64,000 bases of DNA from Gammaproteobacteria bacterium (GTDB lineage: Bacteria; Pseudomonadota; Gammaproteobacteria; Pseudomonadales; Azotimanducaceae_A): NCBI GenBank assembly GCA_012960755.1, contig DUAT01000139.1:109198-173197 (forward strand), read 5' to 3'. Below the pieces are notes generated by a model. The model was not told the DNA's origin. It saw only the letters and a program-made list of their open reading frames with translations, and did not search any database. Shown one piece after another: positions 30,309 to 38,868 of the stretch. Position 1 is the first letter of the stretch. Each line of letters opens with the position of its first letter. Position numbers and translations under genes: made by a program.

Positions 30309-30751
30309 AAACCTTCGCCGTCGGTGCCTACTTGCCGGAAGCCCATACTTTCGTACAGGGTGATGGCATGCTTGTTTTGTTTCAGCACATCGAGTTTCAA
30401 ATTTCTGCATGAAACTTTTGTTGCCTCAAGGGACAGTGTTTCTATCAGTGCCCGGGCAACACCCTGGCGTCGTTAACCGGGAACCACGAACAACCCGAAA
30501 AGTGTTGCAGATGGACCCATCCACCCCATGGATACTATTCCAGTCAGATCCTCTTGATCAAACACCTCCTGGTCGAACGCCCCTAATACAACTGAATTCG
30601 GTGAGTGAGAAATGAGGCGCCGCGCCGCTTCAACTGACAAGGGCTGCTCCGCCTCACGACGGCCACGAAACCGAGGATCCTCATTTGCCTGTCGGCGTAT
30701 ACTGGCATAAACAATGGCGTGCTCTGTCTGGCGTCTTTTTACAACTATCAT
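30287..30751 (-). pseudogene. GNAT acetyltransferase interrupted by an in-frame TAA
   Basis: The 155-codon frame starts at ATG 30751 (MIVVKRRQTEHAIVYASIRR) and reads as one GNAT protein up to its stop at 30287. A TAA at 30473-30475 (codon 93) splits it inside the acetyl-CoA loop: FGLFVVPG, stop, RRQGVARALIETLSLEA. Downstream KLDVLKQNKHAITLYESMGF is typical GNAT C-terminus. One base change from a Tyr codon would explain it. The 3' end overlaps the exporter gene by 22 bp. It could also be a sequencing error. Confidence 0.8.
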
Positions 30752-30922
30752 CTAGGGAATCTCTGATTAAGTACCACCCTTGACAACGGTCATCAATATC
30801 GGCGGTCCTGGTCGTAGAAATAAAGTTGTGATTTTACATCGAATTAGGCATTTTCCCGACAGGAACTGGTTAACATAGATCGAGTTATTCCATTTGACCA
30901 GAGATTGTAGCGCAGCCATAGC

Positions 30923-31789
30923 ATGACAAATCAAACCCGGATACCGAGCATACTGATATGGGCGCTTATGCCCCTGTTGTTGGCGCCGGGGTATGTGTTT
31001 GCCTGGGGCACACAAGGTCACCAGCTGATCTGTGCAATCGCCGTTGCAAACCTGACACCGCAGGCGCATGCCTTTGTAGAAGAAACGCTGGCAATGGGTA
31101 AATACCTTGATGGCAACGAACAGCAGGACCTCGTGAAGGCTTGTACCTGGGCAGATGGTGCCAAATATGACGCGTATACAGGCAGTTATGAAAGCCACTA
31201 CCTGAACGTACCGGCTGACAAAAACAGTGTCGCCCTGACCCGGGACTGTGCAGCCCTGGACTGCATCGTTGTCGCCATCCAGAGAAACCTGACTTACCTC
31301 AACCAGAAGCCTGGCAGTAACCGGGAACGCGGTAGAAAAGCAGCGGCACTGCGTTTTGTGGGGCACTATATCGGCGACCTGCACCAGCCACTTCATATCA
31401 GTAATCTTGAGGACTGGGGTGGCAATAAAATCCGGGTTACCTGGTTCGGCAATGAATCCAATTTACACAAGCTCTGGGATGTCGAGCTACTGGCAAAAGC
31501 CGGTCTGAGTTATCCATCCAGTCTGGACTACCTGTCGGCAGAACAATTCAAACTGAACGAACAAAATGTGCTGAAGTGGATGGACGAATCCTTCACCCTG
31601 GCCCGTGAATACGCCTACCTGAATGCAGACTCCAACACAATTTTCTCAGGGGACAAGCTGGGTCAGGCGTATCTGGAACGATCAAAACCTGTCGTCATTC
31701 TGCAACTCATTCGCGGCGGGCACCGATTGGCCTATCTGATAAATGCCCTGGCAGCAGGGACTCTCGATACTAATATTCTGATTGAATAG
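30923..31789 (+). CDS. Secreted S1/P1-type nuclease
   Basis: Zinc-dependent S1/P1 nuclease family protein of 288 residues. A signal peptide ends near YVFA, leaving the mature N-terminal Trp of WGTQGHQL that binds zinc in this family. Other ligands are visible in CTWADGAKYD, ESHYLNV, FVGHYIGDLHQPLHIS, DWGGNKIRV and NLHKLWDVE. It would degrade RNA or single-stranded DNA in the periplasm or outside, as a nucleotide and phosphate source. It is convergent with the NTP/NDP-type transporter, which is suggestive. Confidence 0.93.
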   Translation: MTNQTRIPSILIWALMPLLLAPGYVFAWGTQGHQLICAIAVANLTPQAHAFVEETLAMGKYLDGNEQQDLVKACTWADGAKYDAYTGSYESHYLNVPADKNSVALTRDCAALDCIVVAIQRNLTYLNQKPGSNRERGRKAAALRFVGHYIGDLHQPLHISNLEDWGGNKIRVTWFGNESNLHKLWDVELLAKAGLSYPSSLDYLSAEQFKLNEQNVLKWMDESFTLAREYAYLNADSNTIFSGDKLGQAYLERSKPVVILQLIRGGHRLAYLINALAAGTLDTNILIE

Positions 31790-31846
31790 GAAATCTCTGT
31801 AGCCCAACACTCTGCCAGAGAGGCATTGGGGGTACCTGGCCGGGTG

Positions 31847-33058
31847 TCAATCCTGTGTTGCTTTCGCACCGCGGGTCAATGGAAAAATAAGCGCCAGCCA
31901 CACAAGTGTGGCGACAAAACCAGCGGCCAGATAGTAATTACTCATCATTACACCAGCCCTCTGCAACAGCACAATCACGACCGAAGATGCGCCCTTCCCC
32001 GTTCGATACGCGAATACATCAATTATCTGTTTTGCACGATAGCGTTCGTCAAAACCAAGGGGAACGTAGAGAACCTCCTTCGCTGCCCTAAACACAGAAT
32101 AGTCAAAGGCCTTAAATAGAAAAAACGCCAGACCCACACTAAACACCGATGGACTGAACAAGGCAAAACCTATTGCGCTCGTGCTGATTACCGGCATCAG
32201 GATGTGAATCCAGCGTAAGGCAACAAAACTCATCAGCAGTGGTGCAATGACAAACTGCAACAGCAATACACTCGTATTCAATGTACCAAAGAACCAACCC
32301 TGAAAAGCAGTTTCCTTATCGGGCTGGCCTTCGAATTCCACTGATAACAGGCCCTGGAATTTAAGATCCAGCACCGCCGCCACTACCTGTGACATCAACA
32401 CAATGGCAAGCAGATAAGCCAGAGTATGATTTTTGCGCAACCAGCTCCATCCCATAAAGCCGGATTTCTCAGACGTTGAAACCGGCACCTCCGGTTCACC
32501 GTACAGACGGTAGGTAATATTGGAAACCATTGCGGCCGGTATGACTGAAATTGCCGCCAGCAACACCATCGTTTCTGTGCCCCATTGATTCGCAGTCATG
32601 CCAACAAGGGGGCCACCTAACGCACCACCGAGTCCCGCAATACCAGTGATGGGCCCATTGAGTTTTTTTGCATTGACCGGGGTCAGCGAGGAGTTGATAT
32701 AACTCCAGTATTGTTCAATCAGCAGAACAATATACAGTTCCTTGGTCAGAAAAAGGACCGGTGTAACCACTTTGCTACCACTGATAACCAACAGGTAGCA
32801 ACAGAAAATAAGCAGTCCCGATCCAAGCGATGTTACCAACAAGGTTCGCCTGGGCCCCAGGGTCGTGAGAATTCGTCCGTAGAGGGCGACACCCAGAAAC
32901 ACCACGACTGGCATTGCCGCCATGACCAGCGGCAAATTCTGCGCACCGTATGCTGTTTTAAACAGGACCGTGGATGCAGAACGGATAAATTCGTAACCCG
33001 CCAGGGTGAACATCGCCGAAACAGCCATTAGGGCCGCGACCTGGTATTGTTTGTTCAT
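31847..33058 (-). CDS. NTP/NDP exchange transporter-like (Npt/TlcA superfamily) membrane protein
   Basis: 403-residue protein with about ten to twelve membrane helices. Features resembling the Npt1/Npt2 family and MFS-like relatives are FTLAGYEFIRSASTVLFKTAYG, the helix-loop LNGPITGIAGLGGALGGPLVG, and FFLFKAFDYSVFRAAKEVLYVPLGFDERYRAKQIIDVFAYR, a highly conserved C-terminal segment. The transported substrate in free-living bacteria is uncertain. It is convergent with the P1 nuclease and divergent from serC. Confidence 0.85.
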   Translation of the reverse strand: MNKQYQVAALMAVSAMFTLAGYEFIRSASTVLFKTAYGAQNLPLVMAAMPVVVFLGVALYGRILTTLGPRRTLLVTSLGSGLLIFCCYLLVISGSKVVTPVLFLTKELYIVLLIEQYWSYINSSLTPVNAKKLNGPITGIAGLGGALGGPLVGMTANQWGTETMVLLAAISVIPAAMVSNITYRLYGEPEVPVSTSEKSGFMGWSWLRKNHTLAYLLAIVLMSQVVAAVLDLKFQGLLSVEFEGQPDKETAFQGWFFGTLNTSVLLLQFVIAPLLMSFVALRWIHILMPVISTSAIGFALFSPSVFSVGLAFFLFKAFDYSVFRAAKEVLYVPLGFDERYRAKQIIDVFAYRTGKGASSVVIVLLQRAGVMMSNYYLAAGFVATLVWLALIFPLTRGAKATQD

Positions 33059-33194
33059 TATTGTTCCCAGTGGTCCGACGCCACATTATTATTTTGGCCC
33101 ATGATGAGCAACTCGAATAGACCGGGTGAATGAAATTCCATGGAGCAGCAAGCCACATTGCGATAAAGTACGCGATTTTAGAAACGGTCGTATT

Positions 33195-34346
33195 ATGAAA
33201 CCCGAACTTAGACCCGCCAATCCCTGTTTTTCATCTGGGCCGACCTCGAAACGTCCTGGTTGGTCAATCAGCAATTTATCAACTGAGAGTCTGGGTCGTT
33301 CCCATCGAGCCAGCAATGAAAAGGGCAAGTTGCGTGAAATCATCGAAATGAGTAAATCCATTCTGGGTATACCGGATGATTACCTGTTGGGTATCGTGCC
33401 AGGTTCTGATACCGGGGCTTTCGAGATGGCAATGTGGAACCTGCTTGGACAACGGGGGATCGATGTACTCTCCTGGGAAAGCTTTAGCCAGGGCTGGAGA
33501 ACCGACATACAGAAACATTTAAAGCTCGATGATGTCAGGGATATTTCTGCAGAGTACGGCGACCTCCCTGATCTGAATACGGTTGATAGCAGTCGCGATG
33601 TTGTTTTTGCCTGGAACGGCACGACTTCAGGTGTTCGGGTCCCCGATGCGGACTGGATTGCAGCGGACAGGACAGGACTGACACTGTGCGATGCAACATC
33701 CGCTGTCTTCGCCATGGATCTGGACTGGTCGAAACTGGATGTTGTAACCTGGTCCTGGCAGAAAGTCATGGGCGGGGAAGCCGCTCACGGCATGATTGCA
33801 CTTTCCCCCAGAGCTGTAGAACGGCTTGAAAGCTATACGCCGGATTGGCCTTTACCGAAACTGTTCCGGTTAACCAAGGGCGGCAAACTCATTCGCGATA
33901 TATTCCGGGGTGCCACCATAAACACACCCTCTATGATCGCCGTGGAAGATCAGCTGGACGGCCTCACCTGGGCGACCAGGATCGGTGGGCTTACTGCTTT
34001 AATTGATCGCAGTGAGCGGAATCTGGCCGTCACGGTGTCCTGGGTTGGGAAGTCAAGCTGGGCCGAGTTCCTTGCACGAGAAGAAAACACGCGCTCATCA
34101 ACATCAATCTGCCTGAGGATCAAGGATCCCTGGTTCATCCAAAAAAAGGCGGATGAACAAAGTACGATTGTCAAAGCCATGGTCAATCTGTTGGGCGATG
34201 AAGGTGTTGCTTATGATATTGGATCCTATCGGGACGCACCTGCCGGAATTCGTATTTGGGGTGGCGGCACCATCGAGGATTCAGACATCGAGAAATTGCT
34301 ACCGTGGCTGGATTGGGCTTTTGACACGGTAAAGAACGCGAATTAA
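33195..34346 (+). CDS. serC: Phosphoserine aminotransferase SerC, Methanosarcina/alphaproteobacterial type
   Basis: PLP-dependent transaminase of serine synthesis. The 383-residue sequence fits the TIGR01365-type family ([63 protein letters not shown] and [15 protein letters not shown], with the PLP lysine in the last motif). This form is common in alphaproteobacteria and differs from E. coli SerC. ATG 33195 gives the family start. It may have come by transfer. Confidence 0.93.
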   Translation: MKPELRPANPCFSSGPTSKRPGWSISNLSTESLGRSHRASNEKGKLREIIEMSKSILGIPDDYLLGIVPGSDTGAFEMAMWNLLGQRGIDVLSWESFSQGWRTDIQKHLKLDDVRDISAEYGDLPDLNTVDSSRDVVFAWNGTTSGVRVPDADWIAADRTGLTLCDATSAVFAMDLDWSKLDVVTWSWQKVMGGEAAHGMIALSPRAVERLESYTPDWPLPKLFRLTKGGKLIRDIFRGATINTPSMIAVEDQLDGLTWATRIGGLTALIDRSERNLAVTVSWVGKSSWAEFLAREENTRSSTSICLRIKDPWFIQKKADEQSTIVKAMVNLLGDEGVAYDIGSYRDAPAGIRIWGGGTIEDSDIEKLLPWLDWAFDTVKNAN

Positions 34347-34364
34347 TTTAATCGGTCCGGAAAA

Positions 34365-34387
34365 CAGGGCGCAGAAAACACGCCCTG
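34365..34387 (+). terminator. Hairpin after serC
   Basis: CAGGGCG (34365-34371) and CGCCCTG (34381-34387) form a perfect 7-bp GC-rich stem with a 9-base loop, 19 bp after the serC stop. The following GTCCCCTTTCC is only weakly T-rich, so termination efficiency is uncertain. Confidence 0.55.
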
Positions 34388-34432
34388 GTCCCCTTTCCAC
34401 CTTTATCTACGAGCTTGAACTACAAGTTTGAA

Positions 34433-34549
34433 CTATGAGATTGGGCTTCTCGAAGCCAGCTTCTCTTTTTTCTCACGGCGTTTTTCTTTGAGCGTCTTTT
34501 GAGGTTTTGCTCGATCATTTACTTTTCGTTTGTCTCTGCCTTTTGCCAT
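34433..34549 (-). CDS. Small lysine-rich basic protein (38 residues)
   Basis: ATG 34549 follows a strong ribosome site (GGAGAAGG, reverse strand) and encodes MAKGRDKRKVNDRAKPQKTL, then a Lys/Arg/Glu-rich helix ending SRSPIS. Small MAKGRDx-type basic proteins of similar composition occur in other gammaproteobacteria, to my knowledge without a known role. It lies alone, convergent with serC. Nucleic-acid or ribosome binding is plausible from charge only. Confidence 0.6.
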   Translation of the reverse strand: MAKGRDKRKVNDRAKPQKTLKEKRREKKEKLASRSPIS

Positions 34550-34811
34550 AAACCTTCTCCTTAAATAGCCTGAATGACTTCAAATCGAGAGGAGCTCCCA
34601 TGACTTAATGGGTAAGTCCCCACGTGCTTACTCGGTTTGTTATGGAGCTTGAAACAACTTCATCGAACTATCCCCTGACGGTAATGACCGTTTCAGTGTA
34701 TTGATTTCAGCGATGCTGTCAAATGAAGCTGCAGAGTGAGAAATAAATTGATTCCAGTGTGGATCTGTTTAAGACTCACTGAGGCAGAACATTCCGGTTA
34801 AAAAAAAGGCT

Positions 34812-35636
34812 ATGGAAGACCAGCAATATAGAGAACTTATCAAAAGTTACGATCTGCACACTCTGGTCAGTGTCAGGGAACACGTTGACAGAGCACAATT
34901 CGAGAACCGACTTGAATGGGTCGAATTCGAGATTGAGCAACGCATCCAGGGAATTGGCCCTTCAACGGGACCAGCAGTCAGCTATCTGAAAATTTCACGT
35001 GACGAAAACTATGCCGGGATATTTTACCGGCTACCTGCCCTGATTATCGACTTACTTGTTGTTTACATTCCGTTCGGCCTGTTATTTGGCTTTTTACTCG
35101 ATACAGGCTACTGGTACTGTGTCGCCGGATTGCCCCTGCTTTATCCCTTGTACCAGATCGGATTTACCGCTGGCGGACAACAGACTATTGGTAAACGATT
35201 GCTGGGAATTGTAGTCGTGGAACAGGATCTGGTGACTTCACCCAGCTTCGGAATCGTGCTTCGACGCCACAGCCCGGACCTGCTTTTCGCTCTTGGAATG
35301 ATACTGAGCATTGTCTGGTTGATGGCGGAAGGATTTTCGCCGAACGAGCAGGCAACGACTGCGGCAAAAATCAGCAGTTTTCATTTCGCCAACGGTGTCT
35401 GGGACAGGCTGGATGACGGGTGGGATCTGTGGATTTGGAGTGAAATTCTATTACTCACCTTCGACGATCGTCGTCGCAGCTTGCACGAATGGCTCTCGAA
35501 TACACTGGTGATTCACCAATCAAAGCGGGGAAACATAGACATCAACGGCAGTTTCGAATCCTCGTATTGTGACTGGCTCAGCCGTTTTCAGCATCGACTG
35601 CGACTCCATTTCGGCAGATCGAATACTGCCTCGTAG
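34812..35636 (+). CDS. RDD family membrane protein with N-terminal helical region
   Basis: 274 residues. Residues 1-65 are soluble and charged. The RDD domain follows: FYRLPALIIDLLVVYIPFGL (the Arg/Asp core), YQIGFTAGGQQTIGKRLLGI and DDRRRSLHEWLSNTLVIHQ, with hydrophobic helices between. The function is unknown. The last 59 bp overlap the 3' end of the convergent phytanoyl-CoA dioxygenase gene. The 260 bp upstream hold only a few very short start-stop frames and no feature I can support. Confidence 0.8.
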   Translation: MEDQQYRELIKSYDLHTLVSVREHVDRAQFENRLEWVEFEIEQRIQGIGPSTGPAVSYLKISRDENYAGIFYRLPALIIDLLVVYIPFGLLFGFLLDTGYWYCVAGLPLLYPLYQIGFTAGGQQTIGKRLLGIVVVEQDLVTSPSFGIVLRRHSPDLLFALGMILSIVWLMAEGFSPNEQATTAAKISSFHFANGVWDRLDDGWDLWIWSEILLLTFDDRRRSLHEWLSNTLVIHQSKRGNIDINGSFESSYCDWLSRFQHRLRLHFGRSNTAS

Positions 35637-36396
35637 GATCGTGCTGGACTCTTCGTGTCCCATCTGCTGCAACCATTGCCGCAGAGTCCTGAGCATACTG
35701 GCAGATATAGGTCTTGCGGGTGTCTGTGGTTAAGTTCGGACCCGTTCTATGTGGTGTCAGGGACGAAAACACGACAACATCACCTGCTTTTGCCTCGATG
35801 GGTACCGCTCCCACCGGGTTGTCCAGGCATTCGAATCCAAGATCCGTCTGCCAGTGATTCAAGGTTCCCCGCTGGTGGATACCTGGCATAACCCAGGGAC
35901 AGCCATTGCCTACCGTGGCATCAGTGAGTGGGACCCAACAGGTCAAATAGTCCTGGGGCTCGACAAAATTGTAGCCATTGTCCTGATGCCATGGAAATTC
36001 CCTTGGGTTGCCAGGTTTTTTGTAGACCGCCTGATCCCAGTACAAGCGTGCATCGGGACCTAACAGGTCCAGACAAAGATTCGAAAACAATGTACTGCGA
36101 GTGAAATCCCTGGCGATTATTGACCTGGCTACCAGGTGTATCGTGAAGGTCAGCTCATTGGACCTCGAAATGCCCATCTTGCCACCTCTGGATTCGAGAA
36201 ATTGTTCTGTCTTCTGATCAAATGGGTCTATTGCTCCGATAAGTGCAGCAAGCTGCTCGGCAGGTATCACGTTCCGTAACAGAAAAAACCCTTCCTCGTT
36301 CCACGCCCGTGCCTGCCCGGCACTGATCACCTTGTAGGGGCCCTCGCGGTATCGCCATTGGAAATTAATGTTTTGCGGGTGTGGTTTCAATTCCAT
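35578..36396 (-). CDS. Phytanoyl-CoA dioxygenase (PhyH) family protein
   Basis: Fe(II)/2-oxoglutarate oxygenase fold of 272 residues. The metal motif His-x-Asp is in EFPWHQDNGYNF; the distal His is in FSSLTPHRTGPN, with ARLYWDQAVYKKPG and PWVMPGIHQRGTL supporting PhyH. The substrate is unknown; this family hydroxylates many small molecules. It is divergent from the SMP-30/Tct operon and could act on a compound handled by it. Confidence 0.88.
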   Translation of the reverse strand: MELKPHPQNINFQWRYREGPYKVISAGQARAWNEEGFFLLRNVIPAEQLAALIGAIDPFDQKTEQFLESRGGKMGISRSNELTFTIHLVARSIIARDFTRSTLFSNLCLDLLGPDARLYWDQAVYKKPGNPREFPWHQDNGYNFVEPQDYLTCWVPLTDATVGNGCPWVMPGIHQRGTLNHWQTDLGFECLDNPVGAVPIEAKAGDVVVFSSLTPHRTGPNLTTDTRKTYICQYAQDSAAMVAADGTRRVQHDPTRQYSICRNGVAVDAENG

Positions 36397-36474
36397 ATTG
36401 GGTACGTCACCTTAAGCTTCTCAAGCCGGTTGTTGATCTTTATAGTATGACCATTAAAACAAAATGAGAAAAGA

Positions 36475-37377
36475 GTGACCGAGATATCAGAAGTTACCGG
36501 CGGATTACAGTTTCCTGAAGGTCCAATAGCAATGCCCGATGGCAGCGTCCTGTTGGTAGAAATTCAGCGCGGTACCCTCAGCAGGGTCACTGTTTCCGGT
36601 AAGGTAGAAGTTGTGGCTGAACCGGGCGGTGGGCCTAATGGCGCGGCTCTTGGACCTGATGGCAGATGTTATCTATGTAATAACGGCGGATTCGAATGGC
36701 ACGAGCGAGGCGACCTTGTTTTTCCCGGTAACCAACCGGGTGATTATTCAGGCGGCCGAATTGAAGCAGTAGATCTGGCCACTGGCACGGTGGAAGTTCT
36801 CTACACAGAATGCAATGGCCATCCGCTTCGCGGCCCAAACGACATCGTTTTCGATGCCCAGGGGGGATTCTGGTTTACGGATCACGGTAAAAATCGGGCC
36901 AGGGATAAAGATCGTACTGGCGTATACTACGCCCTGGCCGATGGCAGCCAGATTAGCGAGGTCATCTTCCCTTTGGAAGGCCCCAACGGGATTGGTTTGT
37001 CTCCAGCGGAGCATCGTCTCTACGTTGCTGAAACCCCTACCGGACGACTCTGGGCATTTGATATTGAATCACCGGGTAAACTGGCAGGACCCAGGAAGAT
37101 GATGGCTCAGATACCGGACTACCACATGTTTGACTCACTCGCTGTGGATGCTGCAGGCAACATTTGTGTCGCTACCCTGATTAATGGTGGTATTACGATT
37201 CATTCAGTCGATGGCGAATCTGCCGAGTTTGTCTCCATGCCGGATATTTTGACCACGAATATTTGCTTTGGCGGCCCGGACTTAAAAACAGCATTTATAA
37301 CCCAGTCCACGACCGGCAAGCTAATTTCTACCCCCTGGTCCCAGGCCGGTTTGCCTTTGAACTTCCTGAACAAATGA
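36475..37377 (+). CDS. SMP-30/gluconolactonase family lactonase
   Basis: Six-bladed beta-propeller hydrolase of 300 residues acting on sugar lactones. Metal-site residues are visible in LQFPEGPIAMPDGS (Glu), GHPLRGPNDIVFDAQGGFWF (Asn) and YHMFDSLAVDAAGN (Asp). It uses GTG 36475. The stop overlaps the tctC start (ATGA), so lactonase and transporter are translationally coupled. No signal peptide is seen, so it acts in the cytoplasm on imported lactone. Confidence 0.9.
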   Translation: MTEISEVTGGLQFPEGPIAMPDGSVLLVEIQRGTLSRVTVSGKVEVVAEPGGGPNGAALGPDGRCYLCNNGGFEWHERGDLVFPGNQPGDYSGGRIEAVDLATGTVEVLYTECNGHPLRGPNDIVFDAQGGFWFTDHGKNRARDKDRTGVYYALADGSQISEVIFPLEGPNGIGLSPAEHRLYVAETPTGRLWAFDIESPGKLAGPRKMMAQIPDYHMFDSLAVDAAGNICVATLINGGITIHSVDGESAEFVSMPDILTTNICFGGPDLKTAFITQSTTGKLISTPWSQAGLPLNFLNK

Positions 37378-38360
37378 TGAGAAGTCTTGTCTGTTTCCTG
37401 CTGACAGCGATATTTGCGTTTACGGTCAGTGCCAAGACGGCCGGTGTGGAGAAACCCGAGGTGATGACCCGGATGCACTTCCTGATTCCCGCGGGCCCTG
37501 GAGGTGGCTGGGATGGCACAGCCCGAGGCGTTGGCGAAGCACTGGTAAAATCCAATCTCGTGTCAAACGTATCCTTTGAAAATCTGTCGGGGGGCGGCGG
37601 CGGACGGGCCATTGCAAAGCTCATTGAGACAGCTGAACGACAACAAAACACGCTGTTAATCAATTCAACCCCAATGGTGGTGAGGTCCCTGCAGAAAATA
37701 TTCCCTCAGTCATTCAGAGACCTGGAACCCATTGCATCGGTTATTGCTGATTACAGTTGTTTTGTTGTGATTAAAGATTCGCCTATCAAAGATTTTGCAG
37801 ATGCAGTCACCCAGTTCAAGCAAGATCCCCGCTCCCTCAAAGCAGCTGGTGGATCTGTACGCGGGAGTACCGATCATTTCATTCTGGCGCGCGCCCTGGA
37901 ATTAGCGGGTGGAAACCCAAAAAAACTGGTCTACGTTTCCTATGACGGGGGTGGGAAGGCAATGGCAGGGATTCTTACGGGTGAAAGCCAGATTCTGTCC
38001 ACAGGCTTAAGTGAAGCCATTGCCATGCAACGGGCGGGCGAAGTCAGAATCATAGCTGTTACTGCCCCATCGCGCCTCGATGACGCGCCGGAGCTACCGA
38101 CGCTGAAAGAACAAGGTTTCGAGCTGGAATTCGCTAACTGGCGAGGTTTTTTTGCGGCGCCGGGTTTATCCCAGACACAATATAAAAAAATGCGTCAGAC
38201 CATTGCCCGGTTGATTACGACGCCTGCCTTTGAGCAGGTGCGGACCCGAAATGGCTGGACTTCCCTGCACTATGAGGGTGAGGATTTCTATCGCTTCCTG
38301 GAGCAACAGGAACGGGAAATAGAAAAACTAATGCGCCAGCTGGGCTTCCTAAGAACTTAA
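37374..38360 (+). CDS. Tripartite tricarboxylate transporter substrate-binding protein TctC-type
   Basis: Periplasmic binding protein (Bug/TctC family) of about 328 residues. The signal peptide (MRSLVCFLLTAIFAFTVSA) is followed by FLIPAGPGGGWDGTARGVGEAL, the family loop that contacts a ligand carboxylate, VRGSTDHFILARALE and GILTGESQILSTGLSEAI. ATG 37374 overlaps the lactonase stop. The ligand is probably a sugar acid or carboxylate given the lactonase, but this is inference. Confidence 0.9.
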   Translation: MMRSLVCFLLTAIFAFTVSAKTAGVEKPEVMTRMHFLIPAGPGGGWDGTARGVGEALVKSNLVSNVSFENLSGGGGGRAIAKLIETAERQQNTLLINSTPMVVRSLQKIFPQSFRDLEPIASVIADYSCFVVIKDSPIKDFADAVTQFKQDPRSLKAAGGSVRGSTDHFILARALELAGGNPKKLVYVSYDGGGKAMAGILTGESQILSTGLSEAIAMQRAGEVRIIAVTAPSRLDDAPELPTLKEQGFELEFANWRGFFAAPGLSQTQYKKMRQTIARLITTPAFEQVRTRNGWTSLHYEGEDFYRFLEQQEREIEKLMRQLGFLRT

Positions 38361-38385
38361 TGTGATATCTAGAATAATTAAATAA

Positions 38386-38868
38386 ATGTTTGTTTATATT
38401 AGTAATATAAGATTAGTTGGCCTAATCTTCCTGGTTCTTTCCTGTGCTTACATCTACTTTGCAGGTGAAATTCCCCTGGACTTCTGGAGTGAAGAAGAAG
38501 TCTTTAACGCTCGTACGATGCCTTACATGATTGGTACGTGCAGCATCCTCTGCTCAGCTCTGTTGATTGCCATGCCATCAACCCATTTCAACTGGAACGC
38601 CTTGAGGGGTCTGAACTGGTTCCCTGCCGGTCTCTTACTGGTAATGCTGTCCCTGTATGGCCTGCTGCTGGAAGATTTGGGTTTTGTCATCGCAACCACC
38701 CTGCTGCTGTTGATTTCGTTCGCTATGCTTGGAGAACGCAAGATCACTAGAATGGTGTCGATATCCCTCGGACTGGCACTTGGTTTTTGGTTATTGATGG
38801 ACCAGCTAGGTATTTACCTCGCACCTGGTCTGCTCGAAAGCATATTTGGGGAGCTGACTTTTGCTTGA
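38386..38868 (+). CDS. Tripartite tricarboxylate transporter TctB family protein
   Basis: 160-residue small membrane subunit with four predicted helices (LVGLIFLVLSCAYIYFAGEI, then YMIGTCSILCSALLIA, WFPAGLLLVMLSLYGLLL and a last hydrophobic pair). TctB proteins are poorly conserved; position between tctC and tctA supports the call. Its stop overlaps the tctA TTG start. Confidence 0.85.
   Translation: MFVYISNIRLVGLIFLVLSCAYIYFAGEIPLDFWSEEEVFNARTMPYMIGTCSILCSALLIAMPSTHFNWNALRGLNWFPAGLLLVMLSLYGLLLEDLGFVIATTLLLLISFAMLGERKITRMVSISLGLALGFWLLMDQLGIYLAPGLLESIFGELTFA

Noticed and set aside
30767..31396. Minus-strand frame of 209 codons
   Set aside because: It is antisense to the P1 nuclease, whose zinc motifs and signal peptide are clear.
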